Assembly (NCBI RefSeq): GCF_004359215.1
Contig: NW_027152195.1
Span: 501,914 to 522,862 of the forward strand
Direction of reading: 5' to 3'
From: Bremia lactucae
Taxonomy: Eukaryota > Oomycota > Peronosporomycetes > Peronosporales > Peronosporaceae
Length of the DNA stretch: 20,949 nt
Shown: in pieces, positions 1-8,029 of the stretch
Layout: the number at the start of each line of letters is the position of its first letter
Numbering within the stretch: the stretch's first letter is position 1
Program-made: the position numbers and the translations under genes
Notes under the pieces: model-generated
Seen by the model: only the letters and a program-made list of their open reading frames with translations
What the model was told of the DNA's origin: nothing
Database searches by the model: none

Positions 1-1161
1 TATTTTCTGAGCCAAGGTAAACCTAGGATGACATCAAATTTGTCATCCAAATCCAGTACGATGAAATCATCATCGTACTGTAAATCTTTTAACGTGTAGT
101 GAAATTTCACTACGCGTTTCATTACTGTTATCGATGCGCCTGTCGCTAGACGCACCGTCATCCTCGTTGGAGGGATGTCGCGCTCAACATATTTGAGCCT
201 ACGACCCTCTAGCGATTGGCGACGAATAAAGTTATTCGACGCTCCACAGTCCACTAGGGCTCTAAGTGACAAATCATTTGTAACGTTTAATTTTAAGGCG
301 ATGAGGTAAACCGTATCACCAGGTGCAGAGACACATAATGATTGGGTGTCTAGAGCAACTTTAGTCAAGAGATTTGCAAATTCTCTTGAGGTTGCTGAAT
401 CAGTAGGGCGTTGCGCCCCTACTAACCCTGACCGTTTTTTTTGGCGGTCCGCCTCGCTGTTGCATTTTCGCAAGGTCGGACCCGCGGCCGTTGCCCTTTT
501 TAGCATTCGGTCCATAATTACGTTCAGTACCTCTCGGTACTGGGCGTGGAGTACTACACTCATGAGCGTAGTCTTTTAATTTCTGACAGTAATTGCATTT
601 CTGCAATCGCTTGTTGTTCGGAAAGCGAAATTTCTCGCTTTTGACATAAGAGAGGTCCATAGGTTCAGGACCTTCAAGCTCATGTCGCCTTGGAGGATGA
701 TACGATGACAAACTAGCTTGAGCCTGTCTCAAGCTAAAGTCCTCCTGTTCCGCAACGGATATTGCTTCTTCAAGCTAATCCAGTTCCAAGCGGAACAGGT
801 GGGTCTTTACCATCCGTAAGACCTTGCATGATCACCGTAATCAACGTGTGTTCATGAACTGGGTTATTTGGGATACAACTCGCTAAAAATCGTATTTGCT
901 GGGCATAAGCGTGAACATCACGCTTACCTTGCTTCCACTTACACGCCTAATACCATCCACTCTGTAGAAGACGCAAGAGTCTGGTGATGCATTGTTCAAG
1001 ACTATGCCGTTCCGCTGTAATACGGGTGAAGACGTAAAAGTGGATAGGCTTTAGTTACTTGGCCATAAGTGATCGTCTTGGTATGCCCCAGCGTTGCATG
1101 CAGAGCTAGCAGATTTACTCGAGCTAGCTCCGCCGATTTTAGGATCGCCTCCGTGACTCAT
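1..1161 (-). pseudogene. Ty3/Gypsy gag-aspartic protease fragment, broken, running off the left edge
   Basis: Read right to left. The ATG at 1161-1159 opens a 36-residue Ser/Gly-rich start ending at an in-frame TAA (1053-1051). Capsid-like sequence follows (about 1000-820), with short losses near 805 and a premature TAG at 777-775. A CCHC-type knuckle lies at 597-556 (CNYC...HEC) with Asp where the zinc-binding His normally sits. The retropepsin active site is at 251-237 and reads DCGAS in place of DSGA/DTGA; a later ILGLPW block near the window edge fits the protease C-terminus. Gag and protease are in different frames, joined at a run of eight T (435-442), where one extra base explains the shift. 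Gag packages element RNA and the protease cleaves the polyprotein. This copy cannot make it. Family assignment is secure; the DCGAS variant may be normal for the family. Confidence 0.85.
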
Positions 1162-1941
1162 CTTGACACCCCAGCTTTTGCCCAATTGCAAACCAGTTTC
1201 CCCTTCGACTCAAACCAAGATGGAACTGTATAAATGCTAACGGTCTGCGCTTCAAGCACTTGTCGTATAAAGTCCGGGAGACGTCTGCATGCTACATTGC
1301 CTTCCACTATGCCTGCTATCACTGCCCATTCTTCATCCGTCGCGTTACGCACTTGGACGTTGCACATAAATTCTTGAGACGAATGATCTTCTCGCTAGTG
1401 AACTTGACTAAATTAAACATGAAGTCCTTGTAAACCGGCTAAAAACCTCCTATAGCTGGCTCCGGTGAAGCTCCAACAGCCTTTCTTACCACCTTAATCT
1501 ACTGATTCAGGAGTGGGGCGTGCGCCCATTTGTACTGACTAGACAGCTTGCGGACGATCTCCCTGAAAGCCCATTTTTTATGAGCAGCTCCTTAGTGATC
1601 GTTATCACAAGCTATACCCATTCTGAGAAGGTTCCTGCACTCTTGACGAACATTAACTTGATTAGGCTTAACCGGCTAGCTACGGAACCGTTGTCTCTCG
1701 ACTGGTAGGACCTCCCTTCCGCTTCATAAGCCCCTGCAAAAAGGTCTCTTAGCGTTGTGCGCCATGCCTCTACCTGGTCGATGCCCGGCGCTTGTACCAT
1801 GTCTTCTACCGTGCTGTTAACATCTCTTCCGCTGTTGCTCGTAAAGGTTCCTACCCTCTTGATTGGCATGTTGCTCCTCACACTGGGGAGTTCTCTGTCG
1901 TTTGTTGTTGCTCTGACGTCAGATCTGCTGCCTCCGGTCAA
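1158..1941 (-). pseudogene. Unrecognised degenerate coding region just upstream of the Gypsy gag
   Basis: I do not recognise this protein. Right to left, an open frame of about 109 codons (1941-1612, no ATG at its start) contains a helical-looking segment around QVEAWRTTLRDLF. The sense then continues in another frame through KKWAFREIVRKLSSQ (about 1580-1530), with in-frame stops near 1500 and 1440. It goes on through DFMFNLVKFTSEKIIRLKN (about 1425-1375) and shifts frame into an open 69-codon ORF (1367-1158) ending WAKAGVSR. Switching frames at three or four points gives one plausible protein of about 260 residues, so it looks like a decayed gene. Its TGA overlaps the ATG of the downstream gag (ATGA). 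It could be an extra ORF of the same element or part of a neighbouring one. No zinc, protease or polymerase motifs are visible. Confidence 0.45.
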
Positions 1942-1954
1942 TTCGTTTCGTGTG

Positions 1955-2083
1955 CAGAACTCATGCGTCTCGCACGCTGGTTCTTGCCATCGCCCTTTGG
2001 GAAGGGAAACCTGTTGCTGGGCGTCTTCGCCCCAGCAAGGACCCTGGCATAGCAGCGAGCATTATATGGCCGCGCTTACCGCA
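1955..2083 (-). pseudogene. Gypsy gag zinc-knuckle remnant (second gag family)
   Basis: The reverse complement matches, almost base for base over stretches, the gag region at 12936-13060 of element C. Shared parts are GKRGH of the CCHC knuckle and the following basic linker (AKTP..., FPKGD, KNQRARRMSS). A few extra or missing bases around 2060-2050 break the frame before the last knuckle cysteine. It is a gag fragment different from the one at 1-1161 and belongs to the family of elements C and D. The bases to its right (2084-2343) look like further eroded gag but hold no motif I can name. A G10 run at 2202-2211 is a likely indel or assembly trouble spot. Confidence 0.55.
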
Positions 2084-2343
2084 TTTAAATCTTCAACAAT
2101 CTCGTCCGTGGCCGTCTTCTACTCCATGGAAAGTATCGCGGTTCTTCTTCGATCTCGTCTCCATCGATCCGCCATTCTCTTGAGACTCCTCCCATCCACG
2201 AGGGGGGGGGGCAGCCGGGGCATGACACTTCGCGTGAGTGCCCTTAAGTTTGTCCTTTTCATGCTCCGCTCGATCGGTTGATCCCTGCGCCTCAGATTAA
2301 GGAGTGTACCCGTGACCTACCTGCCTTCTCTTGAGCCCGATTA

Positions 2344-2348
2344 AGATC
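2344..2348. other. Left target-site duplication candidate (Copia)
   Basis: AGATC immediately precedes the LTR start TGTTG. The right counterpart AGGTC (7216-7220) follows the LTR end CAACA. Four of five bases agree, the usual length for a Copia integrase cut. Confidence 0.5.
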
Positions 2349-2513
2349 TGTTGGTACTGCACCGCTAAGAATTGAAGGTAACATGATTTGGGACTAACGC
2401 AATTTGCTCAAGTGGTTAAGACGTGGAGGTTAACGTTCTACCTACTTGGCGCGAGTTCAAATCCCACAATGGTAAAGTTGAAACCGGTATCTGGTGTTTA
2501 GGGTTCACCAGGG
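2349..2513 (+). repeat. Copia 5' LTR, first 165 bp in normal orientation
   Basis: It starts TGTTG and aligns with 6837-7000 with about nine substitutions and one single-base gap by eye. It ends at TTCACCAGGG, where sequence jumps to inverted gag. It contains a tRNA-like block (A box 2404-2415, B box 2453-2465) and a CTGGTG/CACCAG stem-loop (about 2491-2511). Confidence 0.9.
2404..2475 (+). promoter_or_regulatory. tRNA-like block with Pol III A and B boxes inside the Copia LTR
   Basis: TTGCTCAAGTGG (2404-2415) fits the A-box/D-arm pattern of a tRNA gene. GAGTTCAAATCCC (2453-2465) fits the B-box/T-arm pattern. The gap of about 37 bases and the TGGTTAAG context resemble a Leu/Ser-type tRNA. The acceptor stem is poor, so this is a derived sequence and not a working tRNA gene. 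In the 3' LTR copy (6892-6962) both boxes are weaker, and one T is lost from the B box. Whether Pol III uses it is unknown. Confidence 0.6.
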
Positions 2514-2899
2514 TCTGAAGACCCACCACGAGCTCGTCAATGCATCTAGATGTGCCGCCATCGTGGAACCGTCCTCCATCTTGAAATCATAAAGTCGGCG
2601 TGTCATCGTGACACGGTTGTGAAGAGTAGTACGGTTGTAGAACTCTCGAAGCGTAGCCCACGCCTCCATGGCGCGCGTAGCCGTCCTGATCTTCGTCTGA
2701 TGCTGCAGCTCGACCCCTGCGCAATGATACCCAGCGCCTTTGCGTCGTTCGTTAGCCACGCCTCCGCAATTTCATTCTCCGGCTTAACAAGTTGAACATG
2801 AGCAAGCAGTCCCTTCCTGGCGAGCGTCATTCTCATGTTGTACTCCCAGTGAAAGTAATTACCACTTTTCAGGAGGCCTCCGGTGCGCTTGGTCGTCAT
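2514..2899 (-). pseudogene. Copia gag N-terminal half (inverted, frameshifted)
   Basis: From the ATG at 2899 the minus strand encodes MTTKRTGGLLKSGNYFHWEY, the L-x-G-x-NY-x-x-W start typical of Copia-type gag proteins. It continues through AWLTNDAKALGIIAQG (about 2765-2720). A frameshift near 2718 moves it to the frame reading ELQHQTKIRTATRAMEAWAT and LREFYN. A second single-base loss near 2537 disrupts DELVVGLQT. The next part of the same protein is on the plus strand from about 3131 (EPVDEARQMVVLLSSLPSEY). Gag forms the virus-like particle around element RNA. The split across two strands is what reveals the inversion. Confidence 0.85.
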
Positions 2900-2919
2900 A
2901 GCTTGTGCGGCTGTTAACC
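2900..2919 (-). other. Copia leader and primer-binding-site candidate
   Basis: On the minus strand the LTR end CAACA is followed at once by GGTTAACAGCC and, twenty bases on, by the gag ATG. The primer-binding site must lie here. There is no TGG start as in 3'-end tRNA primers; a GGTTA start recalls elements primed by an internal (half) initiator-Met tRNA, but I cannot confirm that. Confidence 0.35.
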
Positions 2920-3129
2920 TGTTGAGTAGATAACTGTGGAGTAGAGGACAAAATCCGAAGTGATGTTTATTGAGTTCAATTTGTCTAACACTACTCTGCT
3001 CCACTCATTCTCTTACCCTTATTGATTGGTCCAAGAAGTTTGGTAATTACGCTAAGTGGAAACTGTTCTATAAAATGATAACATTAATACGAAATATAAA
3101 AGATGGAAGGGAACGAAACTTCGGGGGAG
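2920..3129 (-). repeat. 3' part of the Copia 5' LTR, inverted
   Basis: About 210 bp, the same length as 7006-7215, and closely similar to it in reverse complement, including the terminal CAACA. The only interior sequence on its left is the element leader. Confidence 0.9.
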
Positions 3130-3130
3130 T

Positions 3131-4010
3131 GAAGCCATGGCAGAGCCAGTGGACGAGGCGCGCCAGATGGTCGTTTTACTGAGCAGCCTTCCGTCTGAAT
3201 ACGAGCTGATGACATCCACTATGGAGAACCCCAAGGGCATCACGCTGATTGAGATCAAGGAAAAGCTGCTGAAGGAGCATGAACGTCAGCTGAAGAAGGA
3301 GATCATTGAGAAAGCATTCCGAACGATTGGGAGCGCTGAACGGCTCAAAGGAGGTCGAGCGAATGGACGAAAGAGGAACGATTAGCACAATAACGGTGGT
3401 GGATTCAGGGGCAAGCGTTTTAAGTGTGATAAGGTTGGTCATATGAAACGGGACTGCCCGGTCAAAAGAGGCAACACTAGCGACGACGCCGTGTTTGCTG
3501 TAGGCGAGGATCACCTCGCCGGATGGCTGATTGACAGTGGTGCGACATTGCACATGACGCCACACCGTGAAGAGCAATTCGACTTTGAAGGATCTGTTTC
3601 GAGCATCCAAGTTACGATTGCAAATGGAAAGAAACTTCATGTTGCTGGGAAAGGTACTGTCAAGCTTAGTGGAACGAACAGTAGACGCATCAAGATGATG
3701 GAAGTGCTTTATATTCCCGGACTTGACAGGCGATTGCTCTCGGTAGGGAAGCTTGCTGAGAACGGTCTTACCGTGGAGTTTCAGCGTTCTACATGCGTCA
3801 TCAGAAGCATGACCTGTGCGATTGCGTCGGATAAGAAGGTTGGCAAGGCGTACATGCTAGATTGCAAGCAAGAACAGGCTTGTTTTGTGGAGTATGCCGG
3901 GGCTGACAGTCAGTGGGAGCTATGGCACGCTCGCATGGGACACTGCAGTGAGAGCGCAATAATTAAGACGCAGCGGGCTACAAACAGTATACTAATCGTA
4001 CACCAAGACC
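3131..4010 (+). pseudogene. Copia gag C-terminus, zinc knuckle, aspartic protease and start of integrase
   Basis: One frame runs from 3137 to 4048 except for a TAG at 3383-3385. Gag resumes with EPVDEARQMVVLLSSLPSEY and a Lys/Glu-rich helical segment (KEKLLKEHERQLKKE). The nucleocapsid knuckle follows at about 3416-3455, reading RFKCDKVGHMKRDC: the first Cys of CX2CX4HX4C is Arg, consistent with TGT to CGT. The retropepsin motif IDSGA has its catalytic Asp at 3533-3535. The frame then enters the integrase zinc region with WHARMGHC (about 3922-3945). At about 3963-4008 the frame is lost and the CGGC half of the zinc site continues in the integrase frame. The protease would cut the polyprotein; this reading frame is interrupted. 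Confidence 0.9.
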
Positions 4011-4925
4011 ATGTGTGGCGGTTGCTCGAAAAGGAAGCATACAATTGAAACTTTCCCGTCACGATCGGTGACGAAGACTTCGCGTGTGCTCGAACTCGTA
4101 CTCACTGATGTGATTGGACCAATGAAAACGCTATCAAAGGGTGGTGCGAGGTACATTCTGACTTTCGTGGATGATTTTTCAAGATACGTCGCCGTATATA
4201 TTCTAAAACAGAAGAATGAGGTGGCCAACAAGATAAAGGAGTTCAAGGCTTTCTACGAAAATCAATGGCGAGAACGCTTGAAGTGTCTGCGCTCGGACAA
4301 TGGAACAGAGTTCGTGAATAAGACGGTCGCGGAACTGTGCAGTCGGAACGGAATTGTGCATCAGCGTTCCGTACCGTACAGCCCCCAGCAGAACGGTGTT
4401 GCGGAGCGAATGAACCGTACTGTTATGGAGAAGGCACGCAGCATGCTGCACTACAAAGGCGTATCTACGGAGTGTTGGGCGGAATCTGTGAGCACGACTG
4501 TGTACTTGATCAACCGTTCCACGAACACAGAGCGCTCGATTATGACGCCGTACGAGGTTGGTTTCAAGGTGAAGCCACAAATGGAATACTTGCGAGTGTT
4601 CGGATCCGAGGGGTACGCTCACGCCAACGACGCGAAGCGTACAAAACTCGAGCCCAAGAGCTTCAGGTGTATGTTTCTTGGATACGCTGAGAGCACAAAG
4701 GGGTATCGTGTTTATGACCTGGATGCTTCGAAGGTCAAGGTGTCGCGCTCGGTGAAGCTAGACGAGTGTGAAGTGGGAGGAACATATGAGTCACCCTCGT
4801 CGCAACCTCACACGACGGTCATACACGCGACCAAGGATGCTGACTATAGAACGGTTCCGACGCGAATGGAACAAGTACCGATTTCAAATAAGCCGATGGA
4901 GGGCATTGAGCATTCCGGATGCTGA
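4011..4925 (+). pseudogene. Copia integrase (D,D-35-E core)
   Basis: A 304-codon frame opens with the distal cysteines of the HHCC zinc finger (CGGC) and carries the full catalytic triad. Asp is in LTDVIGP (4107-4109), Asp in SDNGTEF (4296-4298) and Glu in GVAERMNRT (4404-4406), with 35 residues between the last two, the canonical spacing. The following region (INRSTNT, YLRVFGSEGYAH, FLGYAES, KGYRVYDL) matches the Copia integrase C-terminal part. Integrase joins element cDNA to host DNA in the nucleus. The frame ends early at 4925: the downstream linker is in the +1 frame from about 4915, so a small indel lies just before. The core itself looks undamaged, which fits moderate age. Confidence 0.92.
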
Positions 4926-5328
4926 GATGAACGAGGCAGAAGAAGAGCAGAGCATTGTAATGTTACCGCCATTGCCGAACACTCCAGAGCTGATCGGCCG
5001 TGAGATTGCACCATATCGCTATCAGCCGTAAGCGTACGAAAAAGAACGACTGGTTTTTCACCCGGAAGCGGAACGATCACGACAAATTCGTAAGCCGGTG
5101 CTTCTGTTACAAAACGAGTCGAGTTATGATGAGCATCTTCAGTCGGAAGGTAGTGACGGTCCGCCGTCTCCAAAGCGTGCTTGTATCGATGAAGACGGAC
5201 TCATCGCGGAAGCTGTTATGGCGTATGTGGCAAACATTGATGACGCCGTGGACGTGCCAACGACGTATGCGGAGGCAATATCCAGCCACGAGGCTGATGA
5301 GTGGCGAAAAGCAATGGAAGCCGAGTGA
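4915..5328 (+). pseudogene. Copia pol linker between integrase and reverse transcriptase
   Basis: After the frame change near 4915 the protein continues as an acidic, Pro-containing linker (AEMNEAEEEQ, LPPLPNTPELIGRE). It carries an in-frame TAA at 5029-5031, resumes in the same frame (LLLQNESSYDEHLQSEGSDG, then PPSPKRACIDEDGLI) and leads to the RT entry (PTTYAEAISSHEADEWRKAM). A second in-frame TGA lies at 5326-5328, directly followed in frame by HEHNATW. This region lacks catalytic motifs and is normally cleaved between integrase and RT. Confidence 0.85.
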
Positions 5329-5892
5329 ACTTCTCACGAACATAACGCTACATGGAGACTGGTACCGCGTGGAGCATTTACGCGTATCATCGGCTGTCGC
5401 TGGGCGTTCGCCAAGAAGCGTGACGAAAACGGTCGCGTGATTCGCTACAAGGCACGCTTGGTAGCGAAGGGTTTCAAGCAAAAGTACGGTGTGGACTTCT
5501 TTGAGACGTATTTGCCGGTGGCGAACATGAACTCAATTCGGGTGGTTCTAGCGGTGTATGTGGCGTTGCAGTACGTCATGGAACAGTTAGACGCGGATAC
5601 AGCGTTCCTGAATAGTAAACTTATGGACCGGGTCTACATGGAAAATCCAAACGGTATCAAGAACGCTGATGGCCAAGTGTGTCTACTGAACAAGGCTATA
5701 TTCGGTTTGAAGCAGGCAGCAAGGGCGTGGAACAAGACCATTCATCATGTTTTCCTGAAGAACGGTTTCAAGAGCTGTGGAGCAGACCAGTGCGTATACG
5801 TCAAGCATTCCAGAAGCGGCTTCGTGTACGTGTGTCTGTACGTTGACGACATGATTATCGCAGCCAAACGAGCGATAAAATTCGAGAGATAA
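5329..5892 (+). pseudogene. Copia reverse transcriptase
   Basis: This is in frame with the linker. It reads WAFAKKRDENGRVIRYKARL then VAKGFKQKYGVDFFETY, the conserved Copia RT entry; LDADTAFLNS, carrying the first catalytic Asp region; GLKQAARAWN; and the YVDD box at 5839-5850 within CLYVDDMII. RT copies element RNA into cDNA in the particle. The frame ends at 5890-5892 because of an indel near 5865-5880, after which SDKIREIKNAL continues in another frame, itself with a TAA at 5904-5906. Catalytic residues are preserved, but the domain cannot be translated in one piece. Confidence 0.92.
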
Positions 5893-6842
5893 AGAATGCG
5901 CTTTAAGGCGCCTTCAAGTTGAAGGAGCTTGGTGAAGCAAAGTTTATTTTAGGGATGGAGATCGACCATGACCTAAGGGCACGTACGCTTATGATCAAGC
6001 AGACCCGGTACATTGACGACGTTGCAAGACGGTTCGGCCAGGAGAATGACAAGTCTGTGGACATTCCTTGCGCATCGGGGTTAAAGCTGTCAAAGGAACA
6101 ATCACCTAAAACGGATTCGGAGTGTGCTGAGATGCGGTCGAGACCTTACCGCTCTCTCATCGGGTGTCTTCTGTATATCACGACGAGCACGCGCCCGGAT
6201 GTCGCTTTCGTGGTGACACAGCTATCAAGATTTCTGGAAAATCCGAAGTTGCTGCATTGGAAGGCTGCAATTCGCGTGCTTCGATACCTGAAGACGACTC
6301 GCGAGCGTGGTATTTTGTATGATGGTGGTATGGGAACGGTCACGGTTGAAGCATACTTCGACGCTGACAGGGGAACGAGCATCGACAACAGGCGTTCCGT
6401 GTCAGGCATCATGGTGATAATGGGGAACGCCCCGGTAGTGTTTAAGTCCAAGTTTTAGAGGACTGTTGCGCTGAGCTCTGCTGAGGCGGAAAACATGGCG
6501 CTGAGTTTGTGTGTGCAGGAGGTGCTATGGATGCGTGCAATGCTTAAGGACATGGAACACAAACAAAGGAACGCTACGCAGATATGGGAGGACAACCAAG
6601 GAGCGATCGCGTCGGCCAAAACCGCTGGCTACAACTTAAGGACGAAGCATATCGATATCAAGCATTACTTCACACGCGAGAACGTGGAGAACGGAAGGGT
6701 TCAAGTCGACTACGTGGACACCAAGAACCAATTGGCCGACTTGTTGACGAAGGCGCTTAGAACGAAGACGCTCAAGTTCCTATGCGAGAAGAGTGGTATC
6801 AAGACCAAGGTTCCATGCATTAGCGGTGAGTGGGAGTGTTGA
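5893..6842 (+). pseudogene. Copia RT C-terminus and RNase H
   Basis: In the third frame, KELGEAKFILGMEIDHD begins at 5919 (RT thumb/connection) and continues through YRSLIGCLLYI, RPDVAFVVTQLSRFLENP and HWKAAIRVLRYLK. RNase H follows: YFDADRG (usual Copia form D-A-D-W, here Arg replaces Trp), SVSGIMV, a TAG at 6456-6458, then SSAEAENMALS, EDNQGAIASAK, TKHIDIKHYF and QLADLLTKAL. RNase H removes RNA from the hybrid. The frame closes with TGA at 6840-6842, inside the first bases of the 3' LTR, so pol and LTR overlap by six bases. Confidence 0.92.
6823..6836 (+). other. Copia polypurine tract
   Basis: Purine-rich GGTGAGTGGGAG directly precedes the 3' LTR start TGTTG. This is the expected site of plus-strand DNA priming. 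Confidence 0.75.
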
Positions 6843-7215
6843 TATTGCACCGCTAAGAATTGAAGGTAACATGATTTGGAACTAACGCAATTTTTTCAAG
6901 TGGTTAATAGGTGGGGGTTAACGTTCTACCTACTTGGCGCGAGTCAAATCCCACAATGGTAAAGTTGAAACCGGTACCTGGTGTTTAGGGTTCACCAGGG
7001 CGTCGCTCCCCCGATGTTACGTCCCCTTCCATCTTTTCTATTTCGTCTTAAGGTTATCATTTGTAAGAACTGCTTTTACTTAGCGTTATTACCAACCTGC
7101 TTGGACCAATCAATGAGGGTGAGAAAATGAGTGGAGCAGAGTAGTGTTAGACAAATTGAACTCAATAAACATCACTTCGGATTTTGTCCTCTACTGCACA
7201 GTTATCTACTCAACA
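6837..7215 (+). repeat. Copia 3' LTR (379 bp)
   Basis: It runs from TGTTG to CAACA, a 5-bp terminal inverted repeat. Both parts of the broken 5' LTR (2349-2513 and the reverse complement of 2920-3129) align to it end to end, leaving only about five bases (7001-7005) unmatched. It carries the tRNA-like block (about 6892-6962) and the CTGGTG/CACCAG stem-loop (about 6978-6998). Confidence 0.95.
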
Positions 7216-7220
7216 AGGTC

Positions 7221-7631
7221 ATTGTACATTAACGGACCCTTCCGGTCAAAGGGTATTTTTCGCGATCATTAGATGGCTTAGAACTGAACCTGTACGGCCA
7301 GCACTTGAACTAACATGCAAAGTTTAGCTTCTACCTTGGCTGTGTTCACGTCGAAGTCGTGCCAGACTTAAAGGGCTAAAAACAATTTTCGTCTTCACCG
7401 CTTTTTTTTGACAGTGCATTAAAACTAGTTCGATCACGTGAACAAGATCGGAAGCCTCCGCGCCCGTTGGAATACGAGGCCTTGGTTGCAACCTATACAA
7501 ATGCATAGCTATCTACTACATTGGCTGCAAAAAAGGATAAGAACGTCTAAAAATTTTTTTTAATTTTTTTAGAATTAATATCCTTTTAAGAATACTGAAA
7601 ATCTACAAAGAAGCTCCTATGCTTTCAAATC
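7221..7631. other. Right flank of the Copia insertion; no gene recognised
   Basis: A 60-codon minus-strand frame (7506-7324) has no motif I recognise and could be chance. From about 7540 the sequence is strongly A/T rich with runs of A and T. I see no RNA gene or promoter here. Confidence 0.4.
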
Positions 7632-7695
7632 TGCTCTAGGTAGTAAATTTCAGACTGATTTATATTTAATAGAATTAAATACAAATACCTATTTA
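7632..7695 (-). repeat. Short fragment of the element C/D LTR family
   Basis: The stretch TTTCAGACTGATTTATATTT and its flanks match the reverse complement of the element C LTR (about 11790-11850) and the plus-strand form at about 17490-17540. This is a small decayed LTR piece just left of element A. The limits are approximate. Confidence 0.5.
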
Positions 7696-7740
7696 GTGTA
7701 AAACGATATACAGTAAATAATGGGTGAAGCTAGTGTAACT

Positions 7741-8029
7741 TGTAATGGGGCACACATCGGTTGGAGAGCTGTTGTTGTGGTACATTTACCTTATGGGTGA
7801 TATACCCTTTTATCATATTCTAAAATAGTAAATTATATAAATCCCATTTATTATGGGTAACAAATGTGGTCGCCGCCAGATATAAATCTGGCGGCCGAAA
7901 TCTATCTTTAAACGAGCTAGGGTAAGGTTTTAGATTAAATAATATAATAAAGTGCAGTTCCCCTTTTGATCTTCAAGCGTAAAGTGCCTTCCTAAGGCTT
8001 GCGCATTAATCTAGAAGAGGTAGAAGCCC
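7741..8029 (+). repeat. Element A 5' LTR, truncated at its 3' end
   Basis: It aligns with 9964-10255 throughout: TGTAATGGGGCACACATCGG, the CCGCCAGAT/ATCTGGCGG palindrome around TATAAA, GCTAGGGTAAGG, and CCTTTTGATCTT. The match stops near GAAGCCCTT (about 8029), where integrase coding sequence begins. The break point is accurate to a few bases. Confidence 0.9.
7873..7894. promoter_or_regulatory. TATA-like motif within a 9-bp inverted repeat in the element A 5' LTR
   Basis: CCGCCAGAT (7873-7881) and ATCTGGCGG (7886-7894) are perfect reverse complements around ATAA, so the centre reads TATAAA (7881-7886). The same structure is intact in the 3' LTR (10095-10116). It may be the LTR core promoter; that is inference. 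Confidence 0.4.

Larger units (their letters stand above)
2514..3129 (-). repeat. Inverted 616-bp block of the Copia element (LTR 3' part, leader, gag N-terminus)
   Basis: The reverse complement begins at CTCCCCCG (3129-3122), which matches 7006-7013 in the 3' LTR. It continues to the LTR end CAACA (2924-2920), then leader and gag ATG (2899), and stops inside gag at 2514. The plus-strand sequence on both sides supplies exactly the missing neighbours: LTR first part on the left, the next gag codons on the right. A simple inversion of a once colinear element explains this; only about five LTR bases are missing at the junction. Confidence 0.85.
2349..7215 (+). mobile_element. Ty1/Copia LTR retrotransposon, nearly full length, decayed, with an internal inversion
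   Basis: The order on the plus strand is 5' LTR first part (2349-2513), inverted block (2514-3129), gag C-terminus, protease, integrase, reverse transcriptase, RNase H, polypurine tract and 3' LTR (6837-7215). Integrase lying before RT is the Copia order. Flanking 5-mers AGATC (2344-2348) and AGGTC (7216-7220) differ at one base and are probably the decayed target-site duplication. By eye the 5' and 3' LTR first parts differ at about ten of 165 positions, so the insertion is not recent. I count at least five in-frame stops and three frameshifts in gag-pol, so the copy is not autonomous. Confidence 0.9.

Noticed and set aside
1757..2281. Long hydrophobic plus-strand frame
   Set aside because: It is the antisense shadow of minus-strand gag remnant and unknown pseudogene, which show better protein sense and homology to element C.
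2491..2511. Telomere-like TTTAGGG in the LTR stem-loop
   Set aside because: A single copy, changed to TTTGGGG in the related solo LTR; probably chance.
4203..4622. Minus-strand frame opposite Copia integrase
   Set aside because: The sense strand carries an intact D,D-35-E core, and the antisense frame has no conserved partner.
7324..7506. Small minus-strand gene
   Set aside because: 60 codons, no motif, no start context, no homologue in the window; not distinguishable from chance.
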